Shown: positions 54,636-64,000 of the stretch, one piece after another
Layout: each line of letters starts with the position of its first letter
How positions within the stretch are numbered: position 1 is the stretch's first letter
Origin: Nioella ostreopsis
GTDB lineage: Bacteria; Pseudomonadota; Alphaproteobacteria; Rhodobacterales; Rhodobacteraceae
DNA: 64,000 nt
Assembly: GCF_004000255.1 (NCBI RefSeq)
Contig: NZ_RCIQ01000001.1
Coordinates: forward strand, 372,001-436,000
Direction: 5' to 3'
Notes under the pieces: model-generated
What the model saw: only the letters and a program-made list of their open reading frames with translations
What the model was told of the DNA's origin: nothing
Databases searched by the model: none
Position numbers and translations under genes: made by a program

Positions 54636-56029
54636 ACACGCTTTTCCTGATGGTCGATGAAATGGCGTGGTGGGCCGTTGGGTCCGCCGCGTCCCTTGGC
54701 GCGAAGACGCCGAATATCGACGCACTGGCGGCGCGCGGGATGGTCTTCGACGCGGCCTGCACGCCCTCGCCCATCTGCGTGCCCGCAAGGGCGGCGATTG
54801 CCACCGGGCGGGATGTGCACGAGACCGGCTACTGGTCGTCAGCCGAGCCGTACGACGGGGCGGTGCCCTCCTGGGGCCATCGGCTGCGCGCGGGCGGGGT
54901 GGAGGTCGTGTCCATCGGCAAGCTGCATTACCGGGACGAGGGCGACGACACCGGGTTCGACCGGCAGATCCAGCCTCTGCATGTGCATGAGGGCAAGGGC
55001 TGGCTTCTGGGCCTCGTCCGCCGCCCGGTGCCGCGCTATGAGGCGACGGCGGGGCTGGCGGAGGAGCTGGGTGCGGGCTGGACGGGCTACACGCGCTATG
55101 ACCGCGGGGTGACGAAGGCCGCCTGTGCATGGCTGGCGGAGCCTGAGCGGAAATCACGGTCATGGGCAGCCTTCGTGTCGTATCTCAGCCCGCATTACCC
55201 GCTGATCGCGCCCGAGGAATTCCTGTCGCTCTACGATCCTGCCGACTATGCAGGGCCGGCACAGGATGTGCCCGACCACCCGATCCTGCGCGAGATTGCC
55301 GGGTTCTTCGCCCATGACAGGCATTTCACCGATGACACGCGGGGGCTGGCCCATGCGGCCTATCGGGCGCTGTGCAGTTTCATCGACGCAGAGGTCGGCA
55401 AGGTGCTGGCGGCGCTGGAAGCCAGCGGGCAGGCCGACGACACGCTGGTGATCTTCACCTCGGATCACGGCGACATGATGGGTGAAAAGGGCTTCTGGAC
55501 CAAGTCGGTGATGTATGAGTCATCGGTGCGCGTGCCGCTCATCGTGGCGGGGCCGGGGGTGGCGCCGGGCCGCAGGGCCGATCCGGTCAGCCTGATCGAC
55601 ATCGCACCGACGATTGCCGGGGCCATGGGGCAAAGCAGCAAAGGGTTTTCGGGCCGCTCGCTGCTGGCGCCGCCCGAACCGGGGCGCACGGTTCTGTCGG
55701 AATACCATGACGGGGGATGCTCGGTCGGCATGACCATGTTGCGCTGGCAGGCCCCGGACGGGACCCAGTGGAAATTCGTCCACTACGCCGAGGGCCATCC
55801 GCCGCAGCTTTTCGACCTGACTGCCGATCCCGGCGAGACCACGGACCTTGCCAGCATGCGCCCCGATATCCGCGCCGAGGCCGAGGCGCGGTTGGCCGCG
55901 ATCATGGACCCCGAGGCCGTGAATGCCCGTGCCCATGCGGATCAGGCCCGGAAAATGGCCGAACATGGCGGGCGCGCTGCCATTCTGGGAGTGCCGCAGT
56001 GGAACTTCACGAAAGTCGGGGACAGCTGA
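54632..56029 (+). CDS. Sulfatase (formylglycine type, choline-sulfatase-like)
   Basis: The 465-residue protein starts with GTG at 54632. The metal site is LFLMVDEMAWW with the Asp, and the modification site CTPSPICVPARAAIATGR has Cys49 in the C-x-P-x-R motif, which must be converted to formylglycine. The metal-binding FTSDHGDMMGEKGFWTKS is present near 280. It should hydrolyse a sulfate ester. No signal peptide is seen. No anaerobic or FGE modifier gene is in the window. It is coupled to the hydroxylase gene. Confidence 0.93.
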   Translation: MNTLFLMVDEMAWWAVGSAASLGAKTPNIDALAARGMVFDAACTPSPICVPARAAIATGRDVHETGYWSSAEPYDGAVPSWGHRLRAGGVEVVSIGKLHYRDEGDDTGFDRQIQPLHVHEGKGWLLGLVRRPVPRYEATAGLAEELGAGWTGYTRYDRGVTKAACAWLAEPERKSRSWAAFVSYLSPHYPLIAPEEFLSLYDPADYAGPAQDVPDHPILREIAGFFAHDRHFTDDTRGLAHAAYRALCSFIDAEVGKVLAALEASGQADDTLVIFTSDHGDMMGEKGFWTKSVMYESSVRVPLIVAGPGVAPGRRADPVSLIDIAPTIAGAMGQSSKGFSGRSLLAPPEPGRTVLSEYHDGGCSVGMTMLRWQAPDGTQWKFVHYAEGHPPQLFDLTADPGETTDLASMRPDIRAEAEARLAAIMDPEAVNARAHADQARKMAEHGGRAAILGVPQWNFTKVGDS

Positions 56030-56201
56030 CCCCGGCCCCACTTGGCGCGGCCAGCCAAACCGGGTAAGTCTGGCGCCCACAGGCAGGATGCGCACCAGGA
56101 ACGGGGGACAGCGACGCATGGCACATGTGGCTGAGGACCCTCGGGGCAGCACGCCTCTCAGAGGTTTCATTGATGACGGGAAGCGCGGGTAGGTCCCCAT
56201 A

Positions 56202-57701
56202 ATGAGTGAAACGCCCCTTCGTCTATGCGCGGTCGCCACGTCCTCTCCGGGCGTCGATGTGGTGCGCGAGATCATGAGCCTGCCTGACAGTGGCATCGAG
56301 CATCTTGTCACCTTTGGCGGCACGGATGCGGATTACAAGGCATCCAGCCTGCTTCGGATGACCGATGCCAAGGGACGCCGGGGCCATGTCATGTCGGGCG
56401 ACCGGTTCTGCGGGGCGGCGGCCAGCTTTACCCGCGCGCCCGGTTTCGACCGGATCCTGCACGAGGCGATGGACAGCCTGCAACGCAGTGCGGCGGGCCA
56501 TGCCTATCGCAGTCACGATCTGAAACACCCTTCCGACTACGCGAACTATGTCGGCATCGTCGCGGATCGGCTGGCCGGCATTCTGCAATCGGAGCGGATC
56601 AATGCGGTGGTCTTCTTCGATATTCCGCACCTGTTCTACGATATCATGCTGTACCGTCTGGCGCGCCATCTTGGGATACGCACGCTGATCCTGCGGGTCG
56701 GCTATGACCCGGCGACGTTCTATTCCATGGATCGGATCGAGGATCTGGGCCGTCTGTCGCCAAAAGCGGACCCCGCGCCGCCCGTTTCGATCGAGCCGGG
56801 TGCCGCGTCCGATCTCTATTACATGAAAGGCATCTCGCAAGAACAGGGGCCGCGCGGGCGCCTGTCGGGGCGGGCGCTTGGCCAGCTTGCCGCGCATGTG
56901 GTGATGCAGGAGCCGTCGCTGCTGGTGCGGCCCCTGTCTCTGGCCCGGACGATCGGCCGGATGTGGCGCGTGTCCCGGCGGCTGCCGGACTGGCGCGATC
57001 CGTTCGCGCGGTTCTTTCACACCGACGCGCTGGACTATGCCGAAACGCTGGCGGAGCTGGAGGAGGCCCCGGTCGATCTGGATCAGCGCTTTGTCTATTT
57101 CCCGCTGCAGATGCAGCCCGAAATGACGACCGCCATCCTAGGCGGGATCTACCGCGATCAGGTTCTGGCCATCGAGCAGTTGGCGGCGATCCTGCCCGAG
57201 GATGTCCGCATCCTTGTCAAGGAAAACCCCAAGCAGAACGGTCAGTATCGCAGCCCGATGTTCTTTCACCGCCTGCGCCGGATTGCTTCGGTCCAACTGC
57301 TGCCCTCGCATGCGAATACGCACAAGCTGACGGCCGCGTCGGAATGCGTCGCGACGATTTCCGGCACCGCCGCATGGGAGGCGGTGACCTCTGGCAAGCC
57401 CGCGCTTCTGTTCGGGGTCAGCTGGATGGCGGACATGCCGGGTGTGCACCGGTTCGACGAGCGGCTCGACTACGCCACCTTAACCGGCGGCGGCGTCGAT
57501 CACGCGGCGCTGGAACAGGCCTTTGGTCAATTGGCCGCCGCCAGCCATGACGGCGCGGTCAGCCGTTGGGCCCTGCGGCATCTGCCCGAGATTGATCCGG
57601 ACCAGAACCGACTGACCATCGCACAGACGTTGATCGGACTGCTGAAGGGCGAGATCGCCACGACCTTCGTTTCGGACGAGGCAGGGCGCGACGTAGGGTA
57701 G
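56202..57701 (+). CDS. Capsule polysaccharide export/KpsS-like protein
   Basis: The 499-residue protein has no strong membrane segment. Its C-terminal half resembles KpsS/KpsC-type enzymes of capsule export that add Kdo: RFVYFPLQMQPEMTTAILGG, ILVKENPKQNGQYRSPMFFHRLRRI, and the sugar-binding ISGTAAWEAVTSGKPALLFGVSWMADM. The N-terminal half is not recognised. It lies 172 bases after the sulfatase gene and is followed by a convergent hemerythrin gene. No other capsule genes are near. Confidence 0.75.
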   Translation: MSETPLRLCAVATSSPGVDVVREIMSLPDSGIEHLVTFGGTDADYKASSLLRMTDAKGRRGHVMSGDRFCGAAASFTRAPGFDRILHEAMDSLQRSAAGHAYRSHDLKHPSDYANYVGIVADRLAGILQSERINAVVFFDIPHLFYDIMLYRLARHLGIRTLILRVGYDPATFYSMDRIEDLGRLSPKADPAPPVSIEPGAASDLYYMKGISQEQGPRGRLSGRALGQLAAHVVMQEPSLLVRPLSLARTIGRMWRVSRRLPDWRDPFARFFHTDALDYAETLAELEEAPVDLDQRFVYFPLQMQPEMTTAILGGIYRDQVLAIEQLAAILPEDVRILVKENPKQNGQYRSPMFFHRLRRIASVQLLPSHANTHKLTAASECVATISGTAAWEAVTSGKPALLFGVSWMADMPGVHRFDERLDYATLTGGGVDHAALEQAFGQLAAASHDGAVSRWALRHLPEIDPDQNRLTIAQTLIGLLKGEIATTFVSDEAGRDVG

Positions 57702-57786
57702 GCGGCGTCTCGCAGGAATGGCCACCTTAATCCTCGGGACAGGGTCGCAGCTTTGAGCCGGGCGCGCGCAGGTCGCGCCCGGACAG

Positions 57787-58350
57787 TCAGCCCCGCAGCC
57801 GGTGATGCAGCAGGATCGGTACGATCAGATCCTCCTCGTCCGTCAGATGCCGGTGCAGAAACCTGGTCAGTTGCTCGGCCATGTCGCGCACCGGTGCGGT
57901 TTCATCCGCCATCTGGCTGGGGTCGAGCGTGGCCAGTTGCACCACCCGATTGGCCCCCCGCGTGAAGCGGTCAAGCAGCGCGTCCAATTCCGCGTGATCG
58001 CGTTCCAGCATGTCCAGCCCGTCGGCAAACCGTGGGTCGGCGGCCTGCAGTTCCGGGAAATAGCTGCGGTCCTCCCACGTGTGATGCCCATGCAGATTGC
58101 GCACCAAGAGGTTGCCGAAATGCGCCAGCCGCCCGGCGTAGCGGTCGGTCTCCATCGCCTTGTCGAGGAAGGTCTCGCTATCCTCCTGCACGATTGCGCC
58201 AAGCTGGCGGAACATCTGGTGGGCGCCCATCCAGTTTTGGATGGAGCGGGCGAAAGCGGGATGCGCCTGCCAGCTGTCGCGTGGCAGGTCCCGCAGGAGG
58301 CTCCGCATTTCGGGCGGAAGGCCCTCCCGCATGGTGATGTGGTGGGTCAT
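57787..58350 (-). CDS. Hemerythrin-domain protein
   Basis: The 187-residue protein has a four-helix hemerythrin-like layout with His in the expected positions: ENWMGAHQMFRQL-like first helix (NWMGAHQMFRQLGAIV), LVRNLHGHHTWEDRSYFPEL, LERDHAELDALLDRF and RFLHRHLTDEEDLIVPILL. It probably carries a di-iron site and senses or binds oxygen or NO. The start at 58350 is the only ATG near the family N-terminus, with a poor ribosome site. It is divergent from a His/Met-rich exported protein. Confidence 0.85.
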   Translation of the reverse strand: MTHHITMREGLPPEMRSLLRDLPRDSWQAHPAFARSIQNWMGAHQMFRQLGAIVQEDSETFLDKAMETDRYAGRLAHFGNLLVRNLHGHHTWEDRSYFPELQAADPRFADGLDMLERDHAELDALLDRFTRGANRVVQLATLDPSQMADETAPVRDMAEQLTRFLHRHLTDEEDLIVPILLHHRLRG

Positions 58351-58465
58351 GGCAGCCCAGATGGAGGTCACACGGGATCGTGACAATCTGCATGGCCGCA
58401 CAGGCGGAGGGCCGGATTGCAGAGGTGGCGATTCCGTGTACTCTGCGTGAAAGGGAGATTTGACA

Positions 58466-59098
58466 ATGACAATCATTCCAGTTGCTGGAAGGCTTACTGC
58501 AGCGGCGCTTGCCCTTGCCCTGATGGCCACCACGGCCCCGGCGCAGATGCATGGGGGCGGGCATGGGCATGGCGAGGGGCAAGGCATGATGCATGGCAAT
58601 GGCGGCGGGCATGGTGGTGGCCACGGCATGATGCATCACGGTCAGGACGGCACCGGCCATGACGAGGTGAATATGCCGGGCCTTCAGGGTCTGAACGCCA
58701 CACCGGGCGAAAGCGCCGACCTGATGGTCATGTTCCACCATTTCGACACGCTCTATCGCGAGGTCGAAAATCTTCCCAACGGCATCCGCACCGTCACCGG
58801 CGCGACCGACCCCTACGTGATGGACGCGCTGACGCGCCATGTCACCCAAATGATCGGCCGGGTCGAGGCGGGCGACGATCCGCAGATCTTCATCCAGAGC
58901 CCGACGCTCGACATTTTCTTCGCCCGCTACGAGGGGCTGCAAACAGATATCGAGCTCACCGAGGCGGGCATCGTCGTCACCCAGACCTCGGACGACCCCG
59001 AGCTGGTCACGGCGCTCCACACCCATGCCGCCGAAGTCAGCGACATGGCCGCGCGCGGCATGCAGGCGGTGCATGAGCGGATGATGCAGGGGGGCTAA
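58466..59098 (+). CDS. Exported His/Met/Gly-rich protein
   Basis: The 210-residue product has a signal peptide ending ATTAPAQ, then a Gly-rich stretch (28-66) with nine His and five Met residues (MHGGGHGHGEGQGMMHGN; GGHGMMHHGQD), a typical metal-binding tail, and a helical C-terminal domain (LMVMFHHFDTLYREVENLP, TRHVTQMIGRVEAGDD) ending with THAAEVSDMAARGMQAVHERMMQGG. AAGGGAG lies 8 bases before the ATG at 58466. It may bind copper or another metal in the periplasm. It is divergent from hemerythrin. Confidence 0.75.
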   Translation: MTIIPVAGRLTAAALALALMATTAPAQMHGGGHGHGEGQGMMHGNGGGHGGGHGMMHHGQDGTGHDEVNMPGLQGLNATPGESADLMVMFHHFDTLYREVENLPNGIRTVTGATDPYVMDALTRHVTQMIGRVEAGDDPQIFIQSPTLDIFFARYEGLQTDIELTEAGIVVTQTSDDPELVTALHTHAAEVSDMAARGMQAVHERMMQGG

Positions 59099-59130
59099 AC
59101 AAAAGCGCGGGATGGTTGCCCACCCCGCGC
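59097..59130 (-). terminator. Rho-independent terminator of ilvC
   Basis: On the minus strand GCGCGGG (59130-59124) pairs with CCCGCGC (59111-59105) and TTTTGTTT follows. It overlaps the end of the convergent His/Met-rich gene by two bases. Confidence 0.85.
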
Positions 59131-59159
59131 CTATTCGTAACCTGACTGATCTCGAAGGA

Positions 59160-60769
<1,610 letters not shown>

Positions 60770-60773
<4 letters not shown>

Positions 60774-61234
60774 GCGGATGGGACGAGGTGGATTTCGCCA
60801 TCCTGCGGGCGTTGCAGGAGGAGGCGGGGGCAAGCGCGGCGACGCTGGCGCGGCGCCTGGGGCTGAGCCAGCCCTCGGTGTGGCGGCGGGTGAAGCGGCT
60901 GGAAGAGGCGGGCGTGATCGCGGGCCGGGCGCTCGATCTCGACATCGCGCGGCTCGGCTTCGGGGTGACGGTGTTTCTGGGGGTGAAACTGGCGACGAAA
61001 GGGCGGGTGTCTCTCGACGATTTCGAGCGGGCGGTGAGCGCCATTCCCGAGGTGCAGCAGGTCAGTCACGTGCTGGGGCTTTACGATTACCGGCTGCGGG
61101 TCGTCGCCCGAGACATCACGGATTTCGAACGGGTCTTGCGGCGGCGGATCATGACGCTGCCCGGTGTGGGGAATGTGGAGGCCAACGTGCTCTTGAGCGA
61201 GGAGCGGCGGCCGGGGCCCTTGATGGCGGGTTGA
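60770..61234 (+). CDS. Lrp/AsnC family transcriptional regulator
   Basis: The 154-residue protein is a second Lrp with DEVDFAILRALQEEAGASAATLARRLGLSQPSVWRRVKRLEEAGVIAGRALDL and a RAM domain (VTVFLGVKLATKGRVSLDDFERAVSAIPEVQQVSHVLGLYDYRLRVVARD). It is translationally coupled to the first one (ATGA), so the two are made together and may form mixed dimers. It is only moderately similar to its neighbour, so not a recent duplicate. Confidence 0.95.
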
Positions 61235-61331
61235 CGCTCGGCCCGCCCTTCGGGACGTGCCATCGCCCCACCCGCCATCCCGTTTGGCGCCCTTGCCGTG
61301 AAACCTGCGCTGGCGTTTTCCGTCGGATCAT

Positions 61332-61354
61332 GAGTATTTGAACCAAGAAGAAGG
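61332..61354. repeat. Tail-only copy D of the mosaic repeat
   Basis: GAGTATTTGAACCAAGAAGA plus AGG resembles the tails of copies A, B and C. No hairpin module is found in front of it. It lies 25 bases before the aminotransferase start, so the leader of that gene includes it. Confidence 0.5.
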
Positions 61355-61379
61355 AATATGCCGCGAAAGGGAGGCCAAC

Positions 61380-62510
61380 ATGTCCGCATTGCTTGAGACC
61401 GTCGATCCTGATGGGTTGCTGGAGTTCTCGGTGGTTTTCACCGACCGGTCGCTCAATCACATGTCGAAGCAGTTCCAGCAGGTGATGCGCGATATCGATG
61501 CCGGGTTGAAGCAGGTCTATAATGCCGATGCGACGGCGCTGGTGCCCGGTGGCGGCACCTTCGCGATGGAGGCGGTGGCGCGGCAGTTCGCAGGCGGCGA
61601 AAAGGTGCTGGTGGTGCGCAATGGCTGGTTCTCTTTCCGCTGGTCGCAGATTGTCGATGCAGGGCAGATCGCGGCGGACACGGTGGTGATGAAGGCCCGC
61701 CAGACCGGCAATGAGGCGACCGCGCCCTTTGCACCCGCGCCGATTGACGAGGTCGTGGCGCGGATCCATGCGGAGAAGCCCGCCGTGGTCTTTGCCCCGC
61801 ATGTGGAGACGTCCTCGGGCATCATCCTGCCGGACGCGTATGTTTCTGCGCTGGCGGAGGCGGCGCATGAGGTGGGCGCGCTGATGGTGCTGGACTGCAT
61901 CGCCTCGGGCTGTGCCTGGGTCGATATGAAGGCCACTGGCGTTGATGTTCTGATCTCGGCCCCTCAAAAGGGCTGGTCCTCCACCCCCTGCGCCGGTCTG
62001 GTGATGCTGTCCGACCGGGCGCTGGCGCGGATGGAGGAGACCCAGAGCAGCAGCTTTGCCGCCGATCTGAAGAAATGGCGGTCGATCATGGCGGCCTATG
62101 AGGGCGGGGGCCATGCCTATCATGCGACCATGCCCACGGACGGGCTGAAGGCGTTTCGGGATACGATGACCGAGAGTTTCGACTACGGCGTCGAGAGGTT
62201 GCGGGATGCCCAGTGGGATCTGGGCAACAAGGTGCGGGCCTTGCTGGCGGCGCGTGGGATCCGGTCTGTCGCGGCCGAGGGATTTGGCGCGCCCGGTGTG
62301 GTGGTGAGCTACACCGACGATCCGGGCATTCAGAACGGGTCGAAGTTCAGCGCGCAGGGTGTGCAGATCGCGGCGGGGGTTCCGTTGCAGGTGGATGAGC
62401 CGCAGGGATTCTCGACCTTCCGGCTCGGGTTGTTCGGGCTGGACAAGCTCTATGACGTGGATGCGACCGTGGCCCGGCTGGAAAATGCGCTCGACAGCGC
62501 CATGGGCTGA
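61380..62510 (+). CDS. Class V aminotransferase (alanine-glyoxylate/serine-pyruvate type)
   Basis: The 376-residue PLP enzyme has VPGGGTFAMEAVARQFAGGEKVLVVRNGWFSFRWSQI, APHVETSSGIILPDAYV, LDCIASGCAWVDMKATGVDV and the PLP lysine in ISAPQKGWSSTPCAGLVML. It should move an amino group between alanine or serine and glyoxylate or pyruvate. The ATG at 61380 has GGGAGG upstream. It follows the Lrp pair and may be its target. Confidence 0.92.
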   Translation: MSALLETVDPDGLLEFSVVFTDRSLNHMSKQFQQVMRDIDAGLKQVYNADATALVPGGGTFAMEAVARQFAGGEKVLVVRNGWFSFRWSQIVDAGQIAADTVVMKARQTGNEATAPFAPAPIDEVVARIHAEKPAVVFAPHVETSSGIILPDAYVSALAEAAHEVGALMVLDCIASGCAWVDMKATGVDVLISAPQKGWSSTPCAGLVMLSDRALARMEETQSSSFAADLKKWRSIMAAYEGGGHAYHATMPTDGLKAFRDTMTESFDYGVERLRDAQWDLGNKVRALLAARGIRSVAAEGFGAPGVVVSYTDDPGIQNGSKFSAQGVQIAAGVPLQVDEPQGFSTFRLGLFGLDKLYDVDATVARLENALDSAMG

Positions 62511-62548
62511 GAGGGCTTTCTGATCCCGGCTTTGGGTGATGGCGAGTG

Positions 62549-63043
62549 CTATTCCGCCGCGTCGCGGGGCAGGTCGAGACGGGATCTGGGCCGGGCGTCC
62601 GGGTCCGTATCCATGACCTGGTGCAGCTTTTCCATGATCGTGGACAGCGTCGCCTGTTCCTCGGGCGACAGGGCCTGCAGCAGGCGGCGTTCATAGGCCC
62701 GCGCCGGGGGCAGGATGCGGGCCAGAAGCCCCTGTCCTTCTTCGGTCAACGAGATCGAGAGCAGGCGCTGATCCGTGGCGCTGCCTGTCTTGGCGACGAG
62801 CCCCGCCTCGGTCAGGCGGCTGACGGCGCGGCTGACTCGGGGTTTGTCGAGATTCACGCAGTTGTGGATCTCGCGCACCGAAACCTCGCGGCAGCGCGCG
62901 AGATGCACCATGACCCGCCATTCGGCAACGGTGATCCCCGCCTCGGCCCCGTAGATCAGCGACAGGCGGCGGCTGATACGCTCTGACAGCACCGCGATTC
63001 GGTAGGGCAGGAACTCTGCCAGTTCAAACGCGCTGCTCGCCAT
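62549..63043 (-). CDS. MarR family transcriptional regulator
   Basis: The 164-residue protein has a winged helix (ITVAEWRVMVHLARCREVSVREIHNCVNLDKPRVSRAVSRLTEAGLVAKTGSATDQRLLSISLTEEGQGLL) between dimer helices. It is divergent from the MBL-fold gene, and two GTTGCA-N2-TGCAAC palindromes lie in the gap. It is likely a repressor released by an aromatic or phenolic ligand; the ligand is inference. Confidence 0.94.
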   Translation of the reverse strand: MASSAFELAEFLPYRIAVLSERISRRLSLIYGAEAGITVAEWRVMVHLARCREVSVREIHNCVNLDKPRVSRAVSRLTEAGLVAKTGSATDQRLLSISLTEEGQGLLARILPPARAYERRLLQALSPEEQATLSTIMEKLHQVMDTDPDARPRSRLDLPRDAAE

Positions 63044-63066
63044 CTGTCCGAAAGCCCCCGATATTT

Positions 63067-63114
63067 CGTTGCAGGTGCAACGTCATTGACATTTGTTGCA
63101 TTTGCAACGATACC
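63067..63114 (+). promoter_or_regulatory. MarR operator pair and promoter of the MBL-fold gene
   Basis: CGTTGCAGGTGCAACG (63067-63082) and GTTGCATTTGCAAC (63095-63108) share the half-site GTTGCA with their centres 27 bases apart. TTGACA (63086-63091) and GATACC (63109-63114) are spaced by 17 bases. The second palindrome sits between the -35 and -10 boxes, so a bound MarR dimer would block RNA polymerase. Confidence 0.8.
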
Positions 63115-63188
63115 AGAGCCGAGGACCGGCGGGAAGGGGCAGAGGGCCGCACCGCCAGAACGCGCGCGAGACACGGGAGAGACAGGAT

Positions 63189-64000
63189 ATGGCCAAGGCC
63201 TTTGCGTCCCAGGGGGACATGACGGAGAAGACGATTTCCTTTACGGAAGTTGGCGAGGGTCTGTGGGCCTTTACCGCCGAGGGCGACCCCAATTCGGGCG
63301 TCATCATCGGCGATGAGTCGGTGATGATCGTCGAGGCGCAGGCGACGCCGCGTCTGGCGCACAAGGTCATAGACTGCGTACGCGGTGTGACCGACAAGCC
63401 GATCAGCCACCTGGTGCTGACCCATTACCACGCGGTGCGGGTGCTGGGGGCCTCGGCCTATGGCGCGGGTCAGATCATCATGTCGGACACGGCCCGGTCG
63501 ATGGTCGTCGAGCGCGGGCAGGAGGATTGGGACAGCGAGTTCCAGCGTTTCCCGCGCCTGTTTGAAGGCCATGAGAGCATTCCGGGCCTGACCTGGCCCA
63601 CCACGACCTTTTCCGACGCGATGACCGTCTACCTGGGCAATCGTCGGGTCGATATCATGCATCTGGGCCGCGCCCATACGGCCGGCGATGCGGTGATCCA
63701 TGTGCCCGACCAGAACGTGATGTTTACTGGCGATATCGTGGAATATCACTCCGCCTGCTATTGCGGCGACGGGCATTTCGGCGACTGGGGCAATACGCTC
63801 GATAACATCAAGTGGTTCGACGTGGACGCGATTGCGCCGGGGCGCGGCGATGCGCTGGTCGGCAAGGAGATGGTGAACGCCGCCATCGAAAACACCCGCG
63901 ATTTCGTCGAGTCGACCTATCGCCCGGCGGCCCGTGTCGCCGCGCGCGGGGGCAGTCTGAAAGAGGCCTGGGACGCGGTGCGCGCCGAATGCGACCCCAA
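63189..64000 (+). CDS. MBL-fold metallohydrolase-like protein, 3' end outside the window
   Basis: The frame is open from the ATG at 63189 to the end of the window (270 codons). The fold is clear: VIIGDESVMIVEAQATPRLAHKVI, LVLTHYHAVRVLGASAYGAGQIIMSD, LGRAHTAGDAVIHVPDQNVMFTGDIVEYHSACYCGDGHF. The zinc motif HxHxDH reads HYHAVR (79-84), so the second-metal ligands Asp and His are missing; His163 and Asp182 remain and the late His is Arg (PGRGD). It is controlled by the MarR pair of operators. The reaction is unknown. Confidence 0.85.
   Translation, partial: MAKAFASQGDMTEKTISFTEVGEGLWAFTAEGDPNSGVIIGDESVMIVEAQATPRLAHKVIDCVRGVTDKPISHLVLTHYHAVRVLGASAYGAGQIIMSDTARSMVVERGQEDWDSEFQRFPRLFEGHESIPGLTWPTTTFSDAMTVYLGNRRVDIMHLGRAHTAGDAVIHVPDQNVMFTGDIVEYHSACYCGDGHFGDWGNTLDNIKWFDVDAIAPGRGDALVGKEMVNAAIENTRDFVESTYRPAARVAARGGSLKEAWDAVRAECDP

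Noticed and set aside
56118-56192. A 24-codon frame between the sulfatase and the KpsS-like gene
   Set aside because: Too short, no clear conservation signal, and only a loose GGGGGACAG upstream; cannot be told from chance.

Overview
The window looks like chromosomal DNA of a high-GC alphaproteobacterium of the Rhodobacterales (roseobacter/Rhodobacteraceae type). The reasons are gene content and order: an atpAGDC block, an lgt-midA-pgeF operon, small families typical of the group (DUF1150, DUF465, UbiK), several Hint-domain proteins, class V aminotransferases next to Lrp regulators, and intergenic repeats of a kind common in that order. This placement comes from recognised families, not from a database search. 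I see no phage, plasmid, IS, CRISPR, tRNA or rRNA.

Layout. 1-3290: end of atpA, then atpG, atpD, atpC and a strong terminator. 3371-12834: H-type lectin, CDF efflux protein, PRPP synthase, an HCCA isomerase/hydrolase pair, a ribF-ycgN-threonine aldolase operon, MaoC, a HAD hydrolase and two exported proteins. 13061-18455 (minus strand): Mn pyrophosphatase, a ferric-reductase-like flavoprotein, a PAS-GAF-GGDEF cyclase and an RTX-Hint protein. 18583-20728: CIRCE-controlled groES-groEL. 20924-30790: bactofilin-like membrane protein, orphan PhnM, DMT exporter, NUDIX, lipase, purE-purK, Hsp20-DUF1150, a second Hint protein. 31017-41828: a winged-helix/Sat/CysC fusion, a solute-binding protein with a LysR and a metallopeptidase-like protein, trxB, an Lrp followed by a TPR-sulfotransferase, and a class V PLP enzyme divergent from another Lrp. 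41925-50045: a 41-codon basic ORF, pgeF-midA-lgt, ubiK, ybjN, a proC-csaA-dehydrogenase operon and tdk. 50107-57701: P450, GFA protein, then a LysR divergent from class II aldolase, fatty-acid-hydroxylase-type and sulfatase genes, and a capsule-export-like protein. 57787-64000: hemerythrin, His/Met-rich exported protein, ilvC divergent from two overlapping Lrp genes, a class V aminotransferase, and a MarR divergent from an MBL-fold gene that runs off the end.

How the genes may work together. Much of the window is core metabolism (ATP synthase, chaperonins, purine, proline, valine/isoleucine, flavin, dTMP salvage). The accessory layer has a sulfur theme: PAPS production (Sat-CysC), a PAPS-dependent type sulfotransferase with TPRs, a formylglycine-type sulfatase, and a capsule-export-like protein. 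The most unusual item is the sulfate-activating enzyme whose N-terminal 110 or so residues are a MarR/EPS-type winged helix; an inverted repeat TGTTCA-N4-TGAACA lies just upstream and a second, better ribosome site lies at the start of the enzyme part. At the DNA level, two repeat families stand out: perfect 20-base palindromes with a TTCGAA centre, and a mosaic hairpin repeat ending in a GAGGTATTTTTGCCAAGATG-like tail. Copies of both sit right after stop codons.
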